This document shows positions 1-6,809 of a DNA stretch of 9,339 nucleotides, piece by piece. The stretch lies in contig JAFGKO010000308.1 in NCBI GenBank assembly GCA_016928525.1, forward strand, positions 1-9,339, given 5' to 3'. Each line of letters opens with the position of its first letter. Positions within the stretch are counted from its first letter, which is position 1. Source of the DNA: Anaerolineales bacterium. Its GTDB lineage: Bacteria; Chloroflexota; Anaerolineae; Anaerolineales; Villigracilaceae. The notes beneath the pieces are model-generated. The model did no database searches and had not been told where the DNA came from. It saw only the letters and a list, made by a program, of their open reading frames with translations. The translations under genes and the position numbers were made by a program.

Positions 1-238
1 AAATGCGTTATTGTTCATCGGAAACACCTTTCATTCCCGATGGTAGCATATTTATCTTTTCCCGTTAATTACGGGAGAGCCGTAATTCTCAACGGTAGCG
101 AAGACCCGCGATTTAGCCGAGAGTCTGCGATTTTACTGATTGAATGCAAAAATTGGTCTTCCAAATGTGGCAAAAATGAATTTGTGATTTTCAAAGAGAA
201 AATAGAAAACCGAAGCAATAGATGTACGATGGGCTTTC
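1..238. other. Left-edge region without a recognised gene
   Basis: I see no convincing gene here: the short open frames lack ribosome binding sites and recognisable protein features, and the region is A+T richer than the operon. The most regular structure is a perfect 8-bp inverted repeat (AATTACGG at 67-74, loop GAGAG, CCGTAATT at 80-87) with no T-run on either side, so it is not a standard terminator. A weaker pair, CATCGG near 17-22 and CCGATG near 38-43, lies before it. This may be the 3' flank of the small - strand gene that ends at 239. Confidence 0.5.
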
Positions 239-523
239 TTATTTTTTCCTTCTACCGTTCGACCAATCCTTATGCCTGAGCAGGATGGGGAGAATCACGA
301 TCAGCACAATCACTACGGCCATTAACATGATCCCGTCTGTTGAACCTACGTCCGGGCGAGCTTCTGCTGTAGCAATGATAGTTGTTGTTATCAGCACGGT
401 AGGGGTAGCGGTTGCTTCCTGAACCAATGGTAAGGGACGAGTGAGCGCCAGACTTGAGAGTGAAATTGCAATCCCCAGCAAACCCCATAAAGCGATACGG
501 AAGGTCTGTGATCCTGTTTTCAT
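239..523 (-). CDS. Small two-helix membrane protein, hypothetical
   Basis: This encodes a 94-residue protein of unknown function. Residues about 8-28 form a hydrophobic signal or anchor segment. Residues 30-63 are a Thr/Ala/Pro-rich extracytoplasmic linker (includes EATATPT), residues about 64-83 a second membrane helix, and the end is strongly basic (NGRRKK), placing the C-terminus in the cytoplasm. This layout is common in small exported proteins of Chloroflexota. I chose the ATG at 521-523 although an in-frame ATG lies at 551-553, because an extended -10 promoter (TGTTATACT) overlaps the upstream ATG and transcription should begin just downstream of it. No good Shine-Dalgarno precedes the chosen start. 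It is divergent from the respiratory operon, so a shared control region is possible but there is no direct evidence of a role in respiration. Confidence 0.55.
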   Translation of the reverse strand: MKTGSQTFRIALWGLLGIAISLSSLALTRPLPLVQEATATPTVLITTTIIATAEARPDVGSTDGIMLMAVVIVLIVILPILLRHKDWSNGRRKK

Positions 524-543
524 AATGGCTATATTGGATTGCA

Positions 544-572
544 AGTATAACATCCCAGGTTCCGCATCCCAA
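544..572 (-). promoter_or_regulatory. Sigma-70-like promoter for the small divergent gene
   Basis: Read on the - strand, TTGGGA (567-572) and TATACT (544-549) are separated by exactly 17 bases, and the -10 carries the extended TGT element directly upstream. Transcription should start near 537, leaving a leader of roughly 15 bases before the ATG at 523. The -35 matches the consensus at four of six bases and the -10 at five of six. Confidence 0.5.
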
Positions 573-660
573 AGCGAGTTTTGAAATTAAGATTGTGTGA
601 ATTGAAATAGTGGAATGCAGGCCAGTATGTGTGTCAATCGGGCAATTTTTACCAAATAGA

Positions 661-689
661 TGTACTTTCAATTGCTTATGCGTTATAAT
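661..689 (+). promoter_or_regulatory. Likely promoter of the ACIII operon
   Basis: A perfect TATAAT -10 lies at 684-689. The base block 17 bases upstream (TGTACT at 661-666) is a poor -35, so this promoter may need an activator or rely on its A+T-rich upstream DNA. Predicted transcription starts near 695, giving a leader of about 40 bases before the first cytochrome gene. No comparably good promoter was found inside the operon, so this probably drives all eight genes to the terminator at 8524-8550. Confidence 0.55.
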
Positions 690-734
690 TTTTATGTTAC
701 GGTGGGGCTACCTGCTGTGCCTTGAGGAGATTTT

Positions 735-1688
735 ATGAAACGGCTTCTTCCAGTCACAATCTTTACGCTCGTCTTGATGTTGTTAATCGGGACGAGTATT
801 GCTTTTGCAAGCGCAGTTCAAGATTCTGAAACCGATCTAGTGGTTGGCGCGCAGTTGTACGATAAATGGTACGCCGCGCTGAGAATCCCTGCGCCGCAGG
901 GAGATATGCCCATCTGGAGCCGCCAGTCGACCAACACGCGTTCCGGGGCGGAAACCTGGCGCTGCTCGGAATGTCACGGCTGGGATTATAAGGGGGTAAA
1001 CGGGGCTTATGCTTCTGGCTCGCACTATACCGGGTTTCCTAGCATCATCCTTGCCACAGCGGATATGAGCGAAGAGGACATCGTTGCCCACCTTAAGGGA
1101 GAGAATGATCCCGCGCATGATTTTTCCAGCTACCTTGACGAAAATGCGATGGGACAGGTGGCAATTTTCCTCAAGGAAGGTCTGATCGACGATTCCGAAT
1201 ACATCGATTCGATTTCCTTGAAAGTCATCAACGGGGACCTGGAACATGGCAATGATTTGTACGCCTCGACCTGTTCGGAATGCCATGGCGGGGATGGCAC
1301 AACGATCATCTTCCGGACGGAAGGCGTGGACGAAACCCTGGGCGATGTCGCCAACCGGGACCCCTTCCGCTTTCTGCACCGCACGCGCTTCGGCGTGGCC
1401 GGGACCGAGATGCCAGTGGGCTACACATTGGGTTGGACTCCGGCCGATGGTCGCGACGTGCTGATGTACGCCCAAACTCTGACACGGGGTAAGGCGACTG
1501 AAGAGATAACGGGAGCAGGCGAAGGGTCCGGCCCGAGCGAGTTGATCGGCGGCGCAAAAAATCTGTGGACCGGTATCCTGACCGGTATTGGCGCGTTCCT
1601 GGCTACTTTCGGCAGTGCGCTGCTGTTCCTCACCCTGCTGGTATTGATTGGCGTTGTGATCGTGACTGCTTTGCGCCGCCGGAATTAA
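735..1688 (+). CDS. Diheme cytochrome c with C-terminal membrane anchor
   Basis: This 317-residue protein is a secreted, membrane-tethered electron carrier. Residues about 4-26 form a signal peptide (hydrophobic core then AFASA). Two heme-c motifs of identical sequence, CSECH, lie at 77-81 and 180-184, each followed by Gly as in class I cytochrome domains. Met139 and Met227 (in EMPVGY) are plausible distal ligands of the first and second heme. Residues about 286-312 are a single membrane helix ending in ALRRRN, so both heme domains face the periplasmic side. A GAGGAG ribosome binding site lies 5 bases before the ATG. It is the first gene of the operon, 76 bases ahead of actA and separated from it by a strong hairpin. 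It is not a standard core ACIII subunit, and I infer an accessory subunit or the electron acceptor of the complex. The heme-c assignment is firm; the role is inferred. Confidence 0.88.
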   Translation: MKRLLPVTIFTLVLMLLIGTSIAFASAVQDSETDLVVGAQLYDKWYAALRIPAPQGDMPIWSRQSTNTRSGAETWRCSECHGWDYKGVNGAYASGSHYTGFPSIILATADMSEEDIVAHLKGENDPAHDFSSYLDENAMGQVAIFLKEGLIDDSEYIDSISLKVINGDLEHGNDLYASTCSECHGGDGTTIIFRTEGVDETLGDVANRDPFRFLHRTRFGVAGTEMPVGYTLGWTPADGRDVLMYAQTLTRGKATEEITGAGEGSGPSELIGGAKNLWTGILTGIGAFLATFGSALLFLTLLVLIGVVIVTALRRRN

Positions 1689-1706
1689 GTTTTTAGGAAT
1701 TATGCG

Positions 1707-1734
1707 ACCTTGCAAGGGAGATCCTTTGCAAGGT
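1707..1734 (+). promoter_or_regulatory. Strong intercistronic RNA hairpin before actA
   Basis: Bases 1707-1718 (ACCTTGCAAGGG) pair with 1723-1734 (CCTTTGCAAGGT) across the tetraloop AGAT, giving a 12-bp stem with a single G-U pair. It is followed by TATGCTATTT rather than a T-run, so it is a poor intrinsic terminator. Its position between the first cytochrome gene and actA suits an RNA processing or 3' end stabilising element that would let the upstream cytochrome be made in different amounts from the core complex. The stem is directly visible; the function is inferred. Confidence 0.65.
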
Positions 1735-1764
1735 TATGCTATTTAGACCAACTCAGGAGCATCC

Positions 1765-2319
1765 ATGATCAAGAAAATTTTTGGCGTGCTGTTTTCGCCG
1801 CTGGGCAGGGTCGGGTTATTGATCGTTGGCCTGACCATATTCAGCCTGGCCGTGTGGGGGATCAGCCTGACGCAGGCTTCGCCAGAGCAGCCCATCCAGT
1901 TCCCGCACAATCGCCATGTAAGTTTTGGTATTCAATGCCTGTACTGTCACCCTGGTGCTTCGCGCGGCCCGGTGGCTGGCTTGCCCACACAGACCAAGTG
2001 TTGGGGTTGTCACCAACAGATGCAGATCACCCAGACCAGCGCGCTGCTACAACCTCTGGTGCAGGCTGTTGAAAACAACGAACCAATCCAATGGGTGCCG
2101 GTGGCCATCGTGCCCGATTTCGTGCACTTCAACCACCGGCCGCACATCGCGGCCGGGGTCAATTGCGAGGATTGTCACGGTGACATGACCAAGGTGACGA
2201 TTGCCGAAAACCCGCAGGTGATGAACATGGGCTGGTGCCTGACCTGCCACCGTGAAAAGACTGTGGATGATCCCGAGAAGCGCACCAAGCTGCTCGATTG
2301 TGGAACCTGTCATTATTAA
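1765..2319 (+). CDS. actA: ACIII subunit ActA, membrane-anchored pentaheme cytochrome c
   Basis: This 184-residue protein matches the pentaheme subunit of alternative complex III, which relays electrons at the outer face of the membrane. It has one N-terminal membrane helix (about 14-36) followed by a cytochrome c7/c3-like multiheme domain. Five heme motifs are present: CLYCH 58-62, CWGCH 79-83, CEDCH 134-138, CLTCH 158-162 and CGTCH 179-183, the last ending one residue before the C-terminus. His48, His51, His121, His124 and His127 (in PHNRH and HFNHRPH) are candidates for the distal ligands of bis-His hemes. AGGAG at 1755-1759 lies 5 bases before the ATG. It precedes actB1, as in classical act clusters. 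An alternative would be the multiheme subunit of another NrfD-type complex, but the DUF3341 and ActE genes downstream favour ACIII. Confidence 0.92.
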   Translation: MIKKIFGVLFSPLGRVGLLIVGLTIFSLAVWGISLTQASPEQPIQFPHNRHVSFGIQCLYCHPGASRGPVAGLPTQTKCWGCHQQMQITQTSALLQPLVQAVENNEPIQWVPVAIVPDFVHFNHRPHIAAGVNCEDCHGDMTKVTIAENPQVMNMGWCLTCHREKTVDDPEKRTKLLDCGTCHY

Positions 2320-2326
2320 AGGATTA

Positions 2327-2427
2327 ACCACAGATACCCAAAGGACACAATGTAAACGCGGATGAACGGTTTGGTTTGATAAACGTTCATCAAAAAATAT
2401 CCAAATTTATCTGTGTTCATCTGTGGT
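2327..2427. repeat. MITE-like palindromic element in the actA-actB1 gap
   Basis: About 100 bases bounded by a perfect 9-bp terminal inverted repeat, ACCACAGAT (2327-2335) and ATCTGTGGT (2419-2427). Inside the ends, ACACA (2345-2349) can pair with TGTGT (2412-2416). At the centre GATGAACG (2361-2368) pairs with CGTTCATC (2384-2391), extended by TTT/AAA past one bulged G. The right arm holds two ATCTGTG units separated by TTC. From memory, ends of the form CCACAGAT...ACACAGAT recur as dispersed intergenic repeats in many environmental bacterial genomes; I could not check this. The transcript should fold into a long nested hairpin just ahead of the actB1 ribosome binding site. There is no coding content. 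Confidence 0.65.
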
Positions 2428-2439
2428 AAAGGAAGGATT

Positions 2440-4617
2440 ATGAGCAAAAAGATTTCCCGGCGTGATTTTCTCAAGCTGGCCAGCGTAGGTGCAGCCACCG
2501 GCGCTGTGCTGACCGGATGCGGCCCGGCCTCCCGCTACGTGGTGCGCGAGCCGTACACGCAGATGCCGGAATATACGTTCAACGGGCAAAGCACTTATTT
2601 TGCGACCAGCTGCCGCGAATGCTCAGCGGGCTGCGGACTGGTCGTCCGCACCTATCAGGGGCGGGCCATCAAAGCCGAGGGCAACAAAAGCCATCCCGTC
2701 AACCTGGGCAAGACCTGCGCGCGCGGGCAGGCCACGCTGCACGGCCTGTATAATCCCGACCGGGTGACGGATCCGGTCAGCCAATCGGCGCGCGGTTCGC
2801 GTAATTTTACGGACATGGATTGGGAGGCCGCCATAGGCGTGGTTGCCGGGGCGCTGGCGGATACCGATCCATCCGAGATCGCCTTCCTGATGGGGTTGGT
2901 TCCCGACCATCTCTTCGACCTGTTTTCCGACCTGGCTGCCTCCATCGGCGCACCTGCTCCGCTGCGTTATGGCGCATTAAGCGCGTTCGAAGCGCGCGCC
3001 ACGCTGGTCAGGGCGGCGGAGTCCATGCTCGGGGGGAGCGGCCTGCCCTTCTTCGATCTGGCAGGCGCAGACGTCACGTTTTCGTTTGGCGCGAACTTCC
3101 TCGAAACCTGGCTCTCGCCGGTGGCTTATACGCGCGGATTTTCCGGGATGCGCAAAGGAGAAAGGCGCGGTTATTTAGTCCATTTCGGGCCGCGCATGTC
3201 GCAAACGGCCGCCAAGGCGGACGAGTGGGTTCCGCTTCGCCCCGGGACCGAGGGCCTGGTTGCGCTGGCGATCGGCCGCCTCGCGGCTGAAGCAACTTTG
3301 CCGACCCTGCCGCGCGCCTTTGTCAACGTGGATGTGGCGGCGGTGGCCGAAGCCTCCGGCGTCTCTGAAGAAAAACTGGCGCACCTGGCAGGCCTGTTTG
3401 CCAATGCGGAACATCCGCTGGCCATCCCCGGCGGCGCGGCGCTCGGTCAAAGCAACGGACTGGAAACAGCCGAAGCCGTGCTGGCGCTGGATGCCTCTGC
3501 GGGCAACTTCGGCCAGCCCGGCGGTGTGTTCCTTTCCCCGGCTGCGCCCAACACGGACACGTATCACCGCCCGGCGAACTTACAGGAAATGGCGGCTTTT
3601 GTAGAGAAGATGAAGGCTGGCGAGGTCAAGGTGCTGTTCGTACACGGCGTCAATCCGGTTTTCGAATTACCGAGAGCGCTCGGGTTCGAAAATGCCATGA
3701 AGAGCGTCCCGCTGGTCATCTCGTTTGCGACCTTCCCGGACGAGACCGCCATGCAGGCTGATTACATCTTCCCCGACCATCACGGCTTGGAATCCTGGGG
3801 CTACCAGCGTATTGCGACCGGCGCGGGCCAGTCGACGCTTTCGGGCGCGCAGCCGGTGGTGGTGCCATATTACAACACACGTGCCACAGCCGATGTGCTT
3901 CTGGCGGCCTGCGCTGCGGCAGGCGGAAAACTGGCTGCCGCGCTGCCCTTCGCGGATGAAGTGGCCTTTATCCAGGACAAACTGCTCCCATTGGTGGGGA
4001 GCCCGGAAGCCAACTTCAACGCGGGCGAGATCAACACCTTTGCGGCTTACTTCCAGCAGTTCGGCGGTTGGTGGGCGAACGAGAACGCGCTCGCAGCCCC
4101 GCCCCCGAATACGTTGAATAATGCCATGGACGTGCCCGCACCCGAATACGAGGGTGAAGGCGAGTTCATGCTGCTGCCCTATGTTTCACCCGTTTTGGGA
4201 GAAGCCGGGGCCAACAAACCCTGGCTGCAGGAGGTCCCTGACCCGACCACGACGGTCATGTGGAACACGTGGGTCGAGATCAACACGGAAGTCGCCCACG
4301 AACTGGGTATCGAGGATGACGATGTGGTCAGACTTGTGTCGGAGGCCGGGGCGATTGAGGTCTCTGTGTATCTGTACCCGGCCATTCGTCCCGATACGAT
4401 CGCGATTCCCTTCGGGCAGGGTCACAGCGCTTATGGCCGCTACGCAGAAGGACGCGGCGTCAATCCCTTCGATCTGCTGGGTTCGAAGTTTAATAAGGCC
4501 GGTGACCTGGCTTTTGCGAGTATGAAAGTAAAAATCGAAAAGACCGGTAAGAAGCGTATACTTTCCCGCCTGGAGAGCAAGATTGGCGTGTACGGTGAAG
4601 GCCTGGAAGAGCATTAG
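2440..4617 (+). CDS. actB1: ACIII subunit ActB1, MopB-like Tat lipoprotein
   Basis: This 725-residue protein is the molybdopterin-oxidoreductase-like half of ActB. The start is the ATG at 2440: it has AAGGA 6 bases upstream and gives a textbook Tat signal (SRRDFLK at 6-12) followed by a lipobox (LTGC, Cys27). It should be exported folded and lipid-anchored on the outer face. Cys58, Cys61, Cys65 and Cys93 form a CX2CX3CX27C motif like the FS0 [4Fe-4S] site of Mo-bisPGD enzymes. MopB landmarks follow: FGANFLETW near 217-224, DEWVPLRPGTEG at 261-272, FVHGVNPVF at 400-408, FPDETAMQADYIFPD at 432-446, and a C-terminal dinucleotide-binding-like domain near 605-700. No cysteine lies between 93 and 491, so the usual Mo-ligand cysteine is absent. 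In most ACIII this half is fused to the ferredoxin half; here actB2 is a separate gene 9 bases downstream. A genuine PsrA/TtrA-type reductase is the alternative, made less likely by the neighbours. Confidence 0.88.
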   Translation: MSKKISRRDFLKLASVGAATGAVLTGCGPASRYVVREPYTQMPEYTFNGQSTYFATSCRECSAGCGLVVRTYQGRAIKAEGNKSHPVNLGKTCARGQATLHGLYNPDRVTDPVSQSARGSRNFTDMDWEAAIGVVAGALADTDPSEIAFLMGLVPDHLFDLFSDLAASIGAPAPLRYGALSAFEARATLVRAAESMLGGSGLPFFDLAGADVTFSFGANFLETWLSPVAYTRGFSGMRKGERRGYLVHFGPRMSQTAAKADEWVPLRPGTEGLVALAIGRLAAEATLPTLPRAFVNVDVAAVAEASGVSEEKLAHLAGLFANAEHPLAIPGGAALGQSNGLETAEAVLALDASAGNFGQPGGVFLSPAAPNTDTYHRPANLQEMAAFVEKMKAGEVKVLFVHGVNPVFELPRALGFENAMKSVPLVISFATFPDETAMQADYIFPDHHGLESWGYQRIATGAGQSTLSGAQPVVVPYYNTRATADVLLAACAAAGGKLAAALPFADEVAFIQDKLLPLVGSPEANFNAGEINTFAAYFQQFGGWWANENALAAPPPNTLNNAMDVPAPEYEGEGEFMLLPYVSPVLGEAGANKPWLQEVPDPTTTVMWNTWVEINTEVAHELGIEDDDVVRLVSEAGAIEVSVYLYPAIRPDTIAIPFGQGHSAYGRYAEGRGVNPFDLLGSKFNKAGDLAFASMKVKIEKTGKKRILSRLESKIGVYGEGLEEH

Positions 4618-4626
4618 GAGTGAGGT

Positions 4627-5370
4627 ATGAAAAGCATTGATTTGAATGAAGTGGGCGCAAAAGGCGCAATCGTGGAGGAGGCCGAGGGTAAGTGGGGCAT
4701 GGTCATCGACCAGGACCTGTGTACGGGCTGCCAGGCCTGTGTGGCGGCCTGTGCCATGGAGAACAACATTGCCTTCGTAGGTGAAGAAGATGCCGGGTAT
4801 GGCCGCTCCTTGCAATGGATGCGCATCGAGCGCTTCTGGGAGGGGGAATATCCCGAAATCAAGATGACCTCCTTCCAGCCGACCCTGTGTCAGCAATGCC
4901 ATAATGCGCCCTGCGAACCGGTCTGCCCGGTCTTCGCTGCGGTGCACAGCCCGGCAGAAGACTTGAACCTGCAGGTCTACAATCGCTGTGTGGGCACGCG
5001 TTACTGCGCCAACAACTGTCCCTACCAAGTGCGTGTTTTCAACTGGCGAGATTATGAGCGCCCGGAGCCGTTGAACAACCAGCTCAACCCGGACGTGACC
5101 GTCCGTCGCATGGGCATCATGGAAAAGTGCACCTTCTGCATTCAGCGCATCCATCGCGCGGAAGACCAGGCCAAATCGGAAGGCCGCGAGGTGGCAGACG
5201 GCGAATTCGCACCCGCCTGCGCCCAGGCCTGCCCGGCGGATGCGATCGTCTTTGGTCGAATCGATGATCCCGAAAGCCGTGTCAGCCAGTTGTCGCGCCA
5301 GAAGCGCGGTGTGCATTTGCTGGAAGAACTTGGTGTGTTGCCACGTGTGACCTATCTCAAGGAAGGCTAA
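4627..5370 (+). CDS. actB2: ACIII subunit ActB2, four-cluster ferredoxin-like protein
   Basis: This 247-residue PsrB/NrfC/DmsB-like subunit forms an Fe-S wire. There are 15 cluster cysteines in four groups: 32, 35, 38 and 42 (CTGCQACVAAC); 88, 91, 96 and 100 (CQQCHNAPCEPVCP); 121, 127 and 131 (CVGTRYCANNCP); and 168, 171, 198 and 202 (CTFC...CAQACP). The third group lacks the extra cysteine of the usual CX2CX2C pattern. That fits the three [4Fe-4S] plus one [3Fe-4S] known for ACIII, and the GTRYCANNCP signature is typical of ActB. There is no signal peptide, so it must be carried across the membrane with Tat-exported ActB1. The start at 4627 follows GGAG at 4617-4620, which overlaps the actB1 stop. 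The actC start is only 4 bases past its own stop, indicating tight coupling. Confidence 0.92.
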   Translation: MKSIDLNEVGAKGAIVEEAEGKWGMVIDQDLCTGCQACVAACAMENNIAFVGEEDAGYGRSLQWMRIERFWEGEYPEIKMTSFQPTLCQQCHNAPCEPVCPVFAAVHSPAEDLNLQVYNRCVGTRYCANNCPYQVRVFNWRDYERPEPLNNQLNPDVTVRRMGIMEKCTFCIQRIHRAEDQAKSEGREVADGEFAPACAQACPADAIVFGRIDDPESRVSQLSRQKRGVHLLEELGVLPRVTYLKEG

Positions 5371-5374
5371 ACCT

Positions 5375-6799
5375 ATGGCTGAAATGACAGCAAATTCGAA
5401 TCATTCACACGAAGAGCATTTGCGCGAACAGCACTTGATGCTCGATCCCAAACCGCGCGGCGAGATGAACGCCATGGTGATGGAAGCCATGCACACCACC
5501 TCGTGGAAATTCTGGGTTGTGGCGGTCATCCTGGGCGCGATTGTGCTGGTAGGCTTGTTCGGTTCCTGGGGCTATATGATTGCGGAAGGCCTGGGGGTGG
5601 CTGGCGTCAACCGCCCGTCTTACTGGGGCATCTTCCTGGTCAATACGGTTTTCTGGATCGGTATCAGCCATGCCGGGACGTTTATCTCTGCCATCCTGCG
5701 CGTTTTCAAGGCCGAGTTTCGCCGTCCCTTCACGCGCGCTGCCGAACTGATGACCACCTTCGGACTGGTGCAGGCTGGTTTCAGCATCTTCATGCATATG
5801 GGCCGTGTCTGGCTGGCGTACTGGTTGTTCCCTTACCCGAACCAGCGCCAGTTGTGGCCGAATTTCCACTCCCCGCTTTCCTGGGACCTGTTGGCCATCA
5901 CAACCTATTTGCTGGCCTCGACCATGTACCTGTTCCTGCCGCTCATCCCTGACGTGGCCATGGCGCGTGACCGTTCCACGGGCTGGCGCAAAAATGTCTA
6001 CAAAGTTCTGGCGCTGGGCTTTCGCGGCACCGAAGGCGAGTGGACGCACCTGCGCAACGCCATGAACATCTTTGCCTTTGCCATCATCCCGGTCATGTTC
6101 TCAGTGCACACCATCGTGTCGTGGGACTTTGCTGTGGCCACCCGCCCCGGCTGGTCTTCCACCATCTTTGGGCCATACTTTGTGGTCGGTGCGCTACACT
6201 CCGGTATGGGTGCGGTCATCATGGTGCTAGCGGTGGTGCGCGCTACAATGAAGAACATGAAGTACTTCATCCGCCCCGAGCACTTCGATGCCATCGGCAA
6301 GCTGATGCTCATTATCTCGATGACCTGGGCTTACTTCTTCTTCAATGATTACATGGTGCAATGGTATGGCGGCGACAAATGGACGAAGACCCTGCTGCAC
6401 TGGCACGAAGCCGGTCCGCTGGGCTGGATGTGGTTCCTGATGCTGATCGTCAACGTTGCCATTCCCTGGTTGGTACTGTGGAATAAGAAATGGCGTTCCA
6501 ATCCCTGGGTTGTCTTTGTCGTGGGCCTGCTCATCAACGTCGGTATGTATATCGAGCGTTACATTATCGTGCCCATTTCGCTCACCATTAACCGTCAGCC
6601 CTTCACCTGGAAACTGTACCAGCCGGGCATCGAAATCCCGTTGAGCATCGGTACCCTGGCCTTCTTCATCCTGCTTTATATGCTGGCTTCCAAGTTCATC
6701 CCGCTTGTTCCGGTCTGGGAAGTGCAGGAGGGACAGATGGCGCACTCAGTCAAGAAATTCGGACGCGAGACCGTCGTAACGGTCAGCGAATTGGAATAG
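5375..6799 (+). CDS. actC: ACIII subunit ActC, NrfD/PsrC-like quinol-oxidising membrane protein
   Basis: This 474-residue polytopic protein of the NrfD/PsrC family is the quinol-binding membrane subunit of ACIII. After a hydrophilic N-terminus rich in His and Glu (about 1-43), roughly ten membrane segments follow, near 46-70, 83-108, 122-146, 168-191, 230-252, 264-288, 307-326, 348-369, 377-398 and 424-444. Family-typical polar residues in or beside helices include His99 (WIGISHAGTFISA), His141 (FMHMGRVW), Asp170, His245 with Trp250-Asp251 (VHTIVSWDF), and Glu394-Arg395 (MYIERYIIV). The ribosome binding site GGAAGG (5361-5366) lies inside the end of actB2, 8 bases before the ATG. It is the only NrfD-like subunit in the window; canonical ACIII has a second, ActF. 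In known ACIII this family contacts the Fe-S subunit and may form part of a proton path. That function is transferred from the family. Confidence 0.93.
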   Translation: MAEMTANSNHSHEEHLREQHLMLDPKPRGEMNAMVMEAMHTTSWKFWVVAVILGAIVLVGLFGSWGYMIAEGLGVAGVNRPSYWGIFLVNTVFWIGISHAGTFISAILRVFKAEFRRPFTRAAELMTTFGLVQAGFSIFMHMGRVWLAYWLFPYPNQRQLWPNFHSPLSWDLLAITTYLLASTMYLFLPLIPDVAMARDRSTGWRKNVYKVLALGFRGTEGEWTHLRNAMNIFAFAIIPVMFSVHTIVSWDFAVATRPGWSSTIFGPYFVVGALHSGMGAVIMVLAVVRATMKNMKYFIRPEHFDAIGKLMLIISMTWAYFFFNDYMVQWYGGDKWTKTLLHWHEAGPLGWMWFLMLIVNVAIPWLVLWNKKWRSNPWVVFVVGLLINVGMYIERYIIVPISLTINRQPFTWKLYQPGIEIPLSIGTLAFFILLYMLASKFIPLVPVWEVQEGQMAHSVKKFGRETVVTVSELE

Positions 6800-6809
6800 G
6801 AGCTGGACG

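Noticed and set aside
60..160. Possible structured RNA or riboswitch in the left flank
   Set aside because: There is one clean inverted repeat, but no recognisable riboswitch core, no downstream gene in the right place, and no terminator or sequestered start.
521..553. ATG at 551-553 as start of the small - strand gene
   Set aside because: It overlaps the extended -10 element of the best promoter there, so it would not be in the transcript.
837..1715. Long - strand open frame of 292 codons opposite the diheme cytochrome
   Set aside because: The + strand frame has a signal peptide, two heme motifs and a ribosome binding site; the antisense frame has no recognisable features.
2413..2439. GTG at 2413 as an earlier start for ActB1
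   Set aside because: It adds nine residues ahead of a complete Tat signal, lies inside the palindromic element, and has no ribosome binding site. The ATG at 2440 has AAGGA at good spacing.
4186..5316. Long - strand open frame of 376 codons across the actB1/actB2 junction
   Set aside because: It is antisense to two strongly supported genes, spans their junction, and has low-complexity His/Ala-rich content typical of a shadow frame in GC-rich coding DNA.
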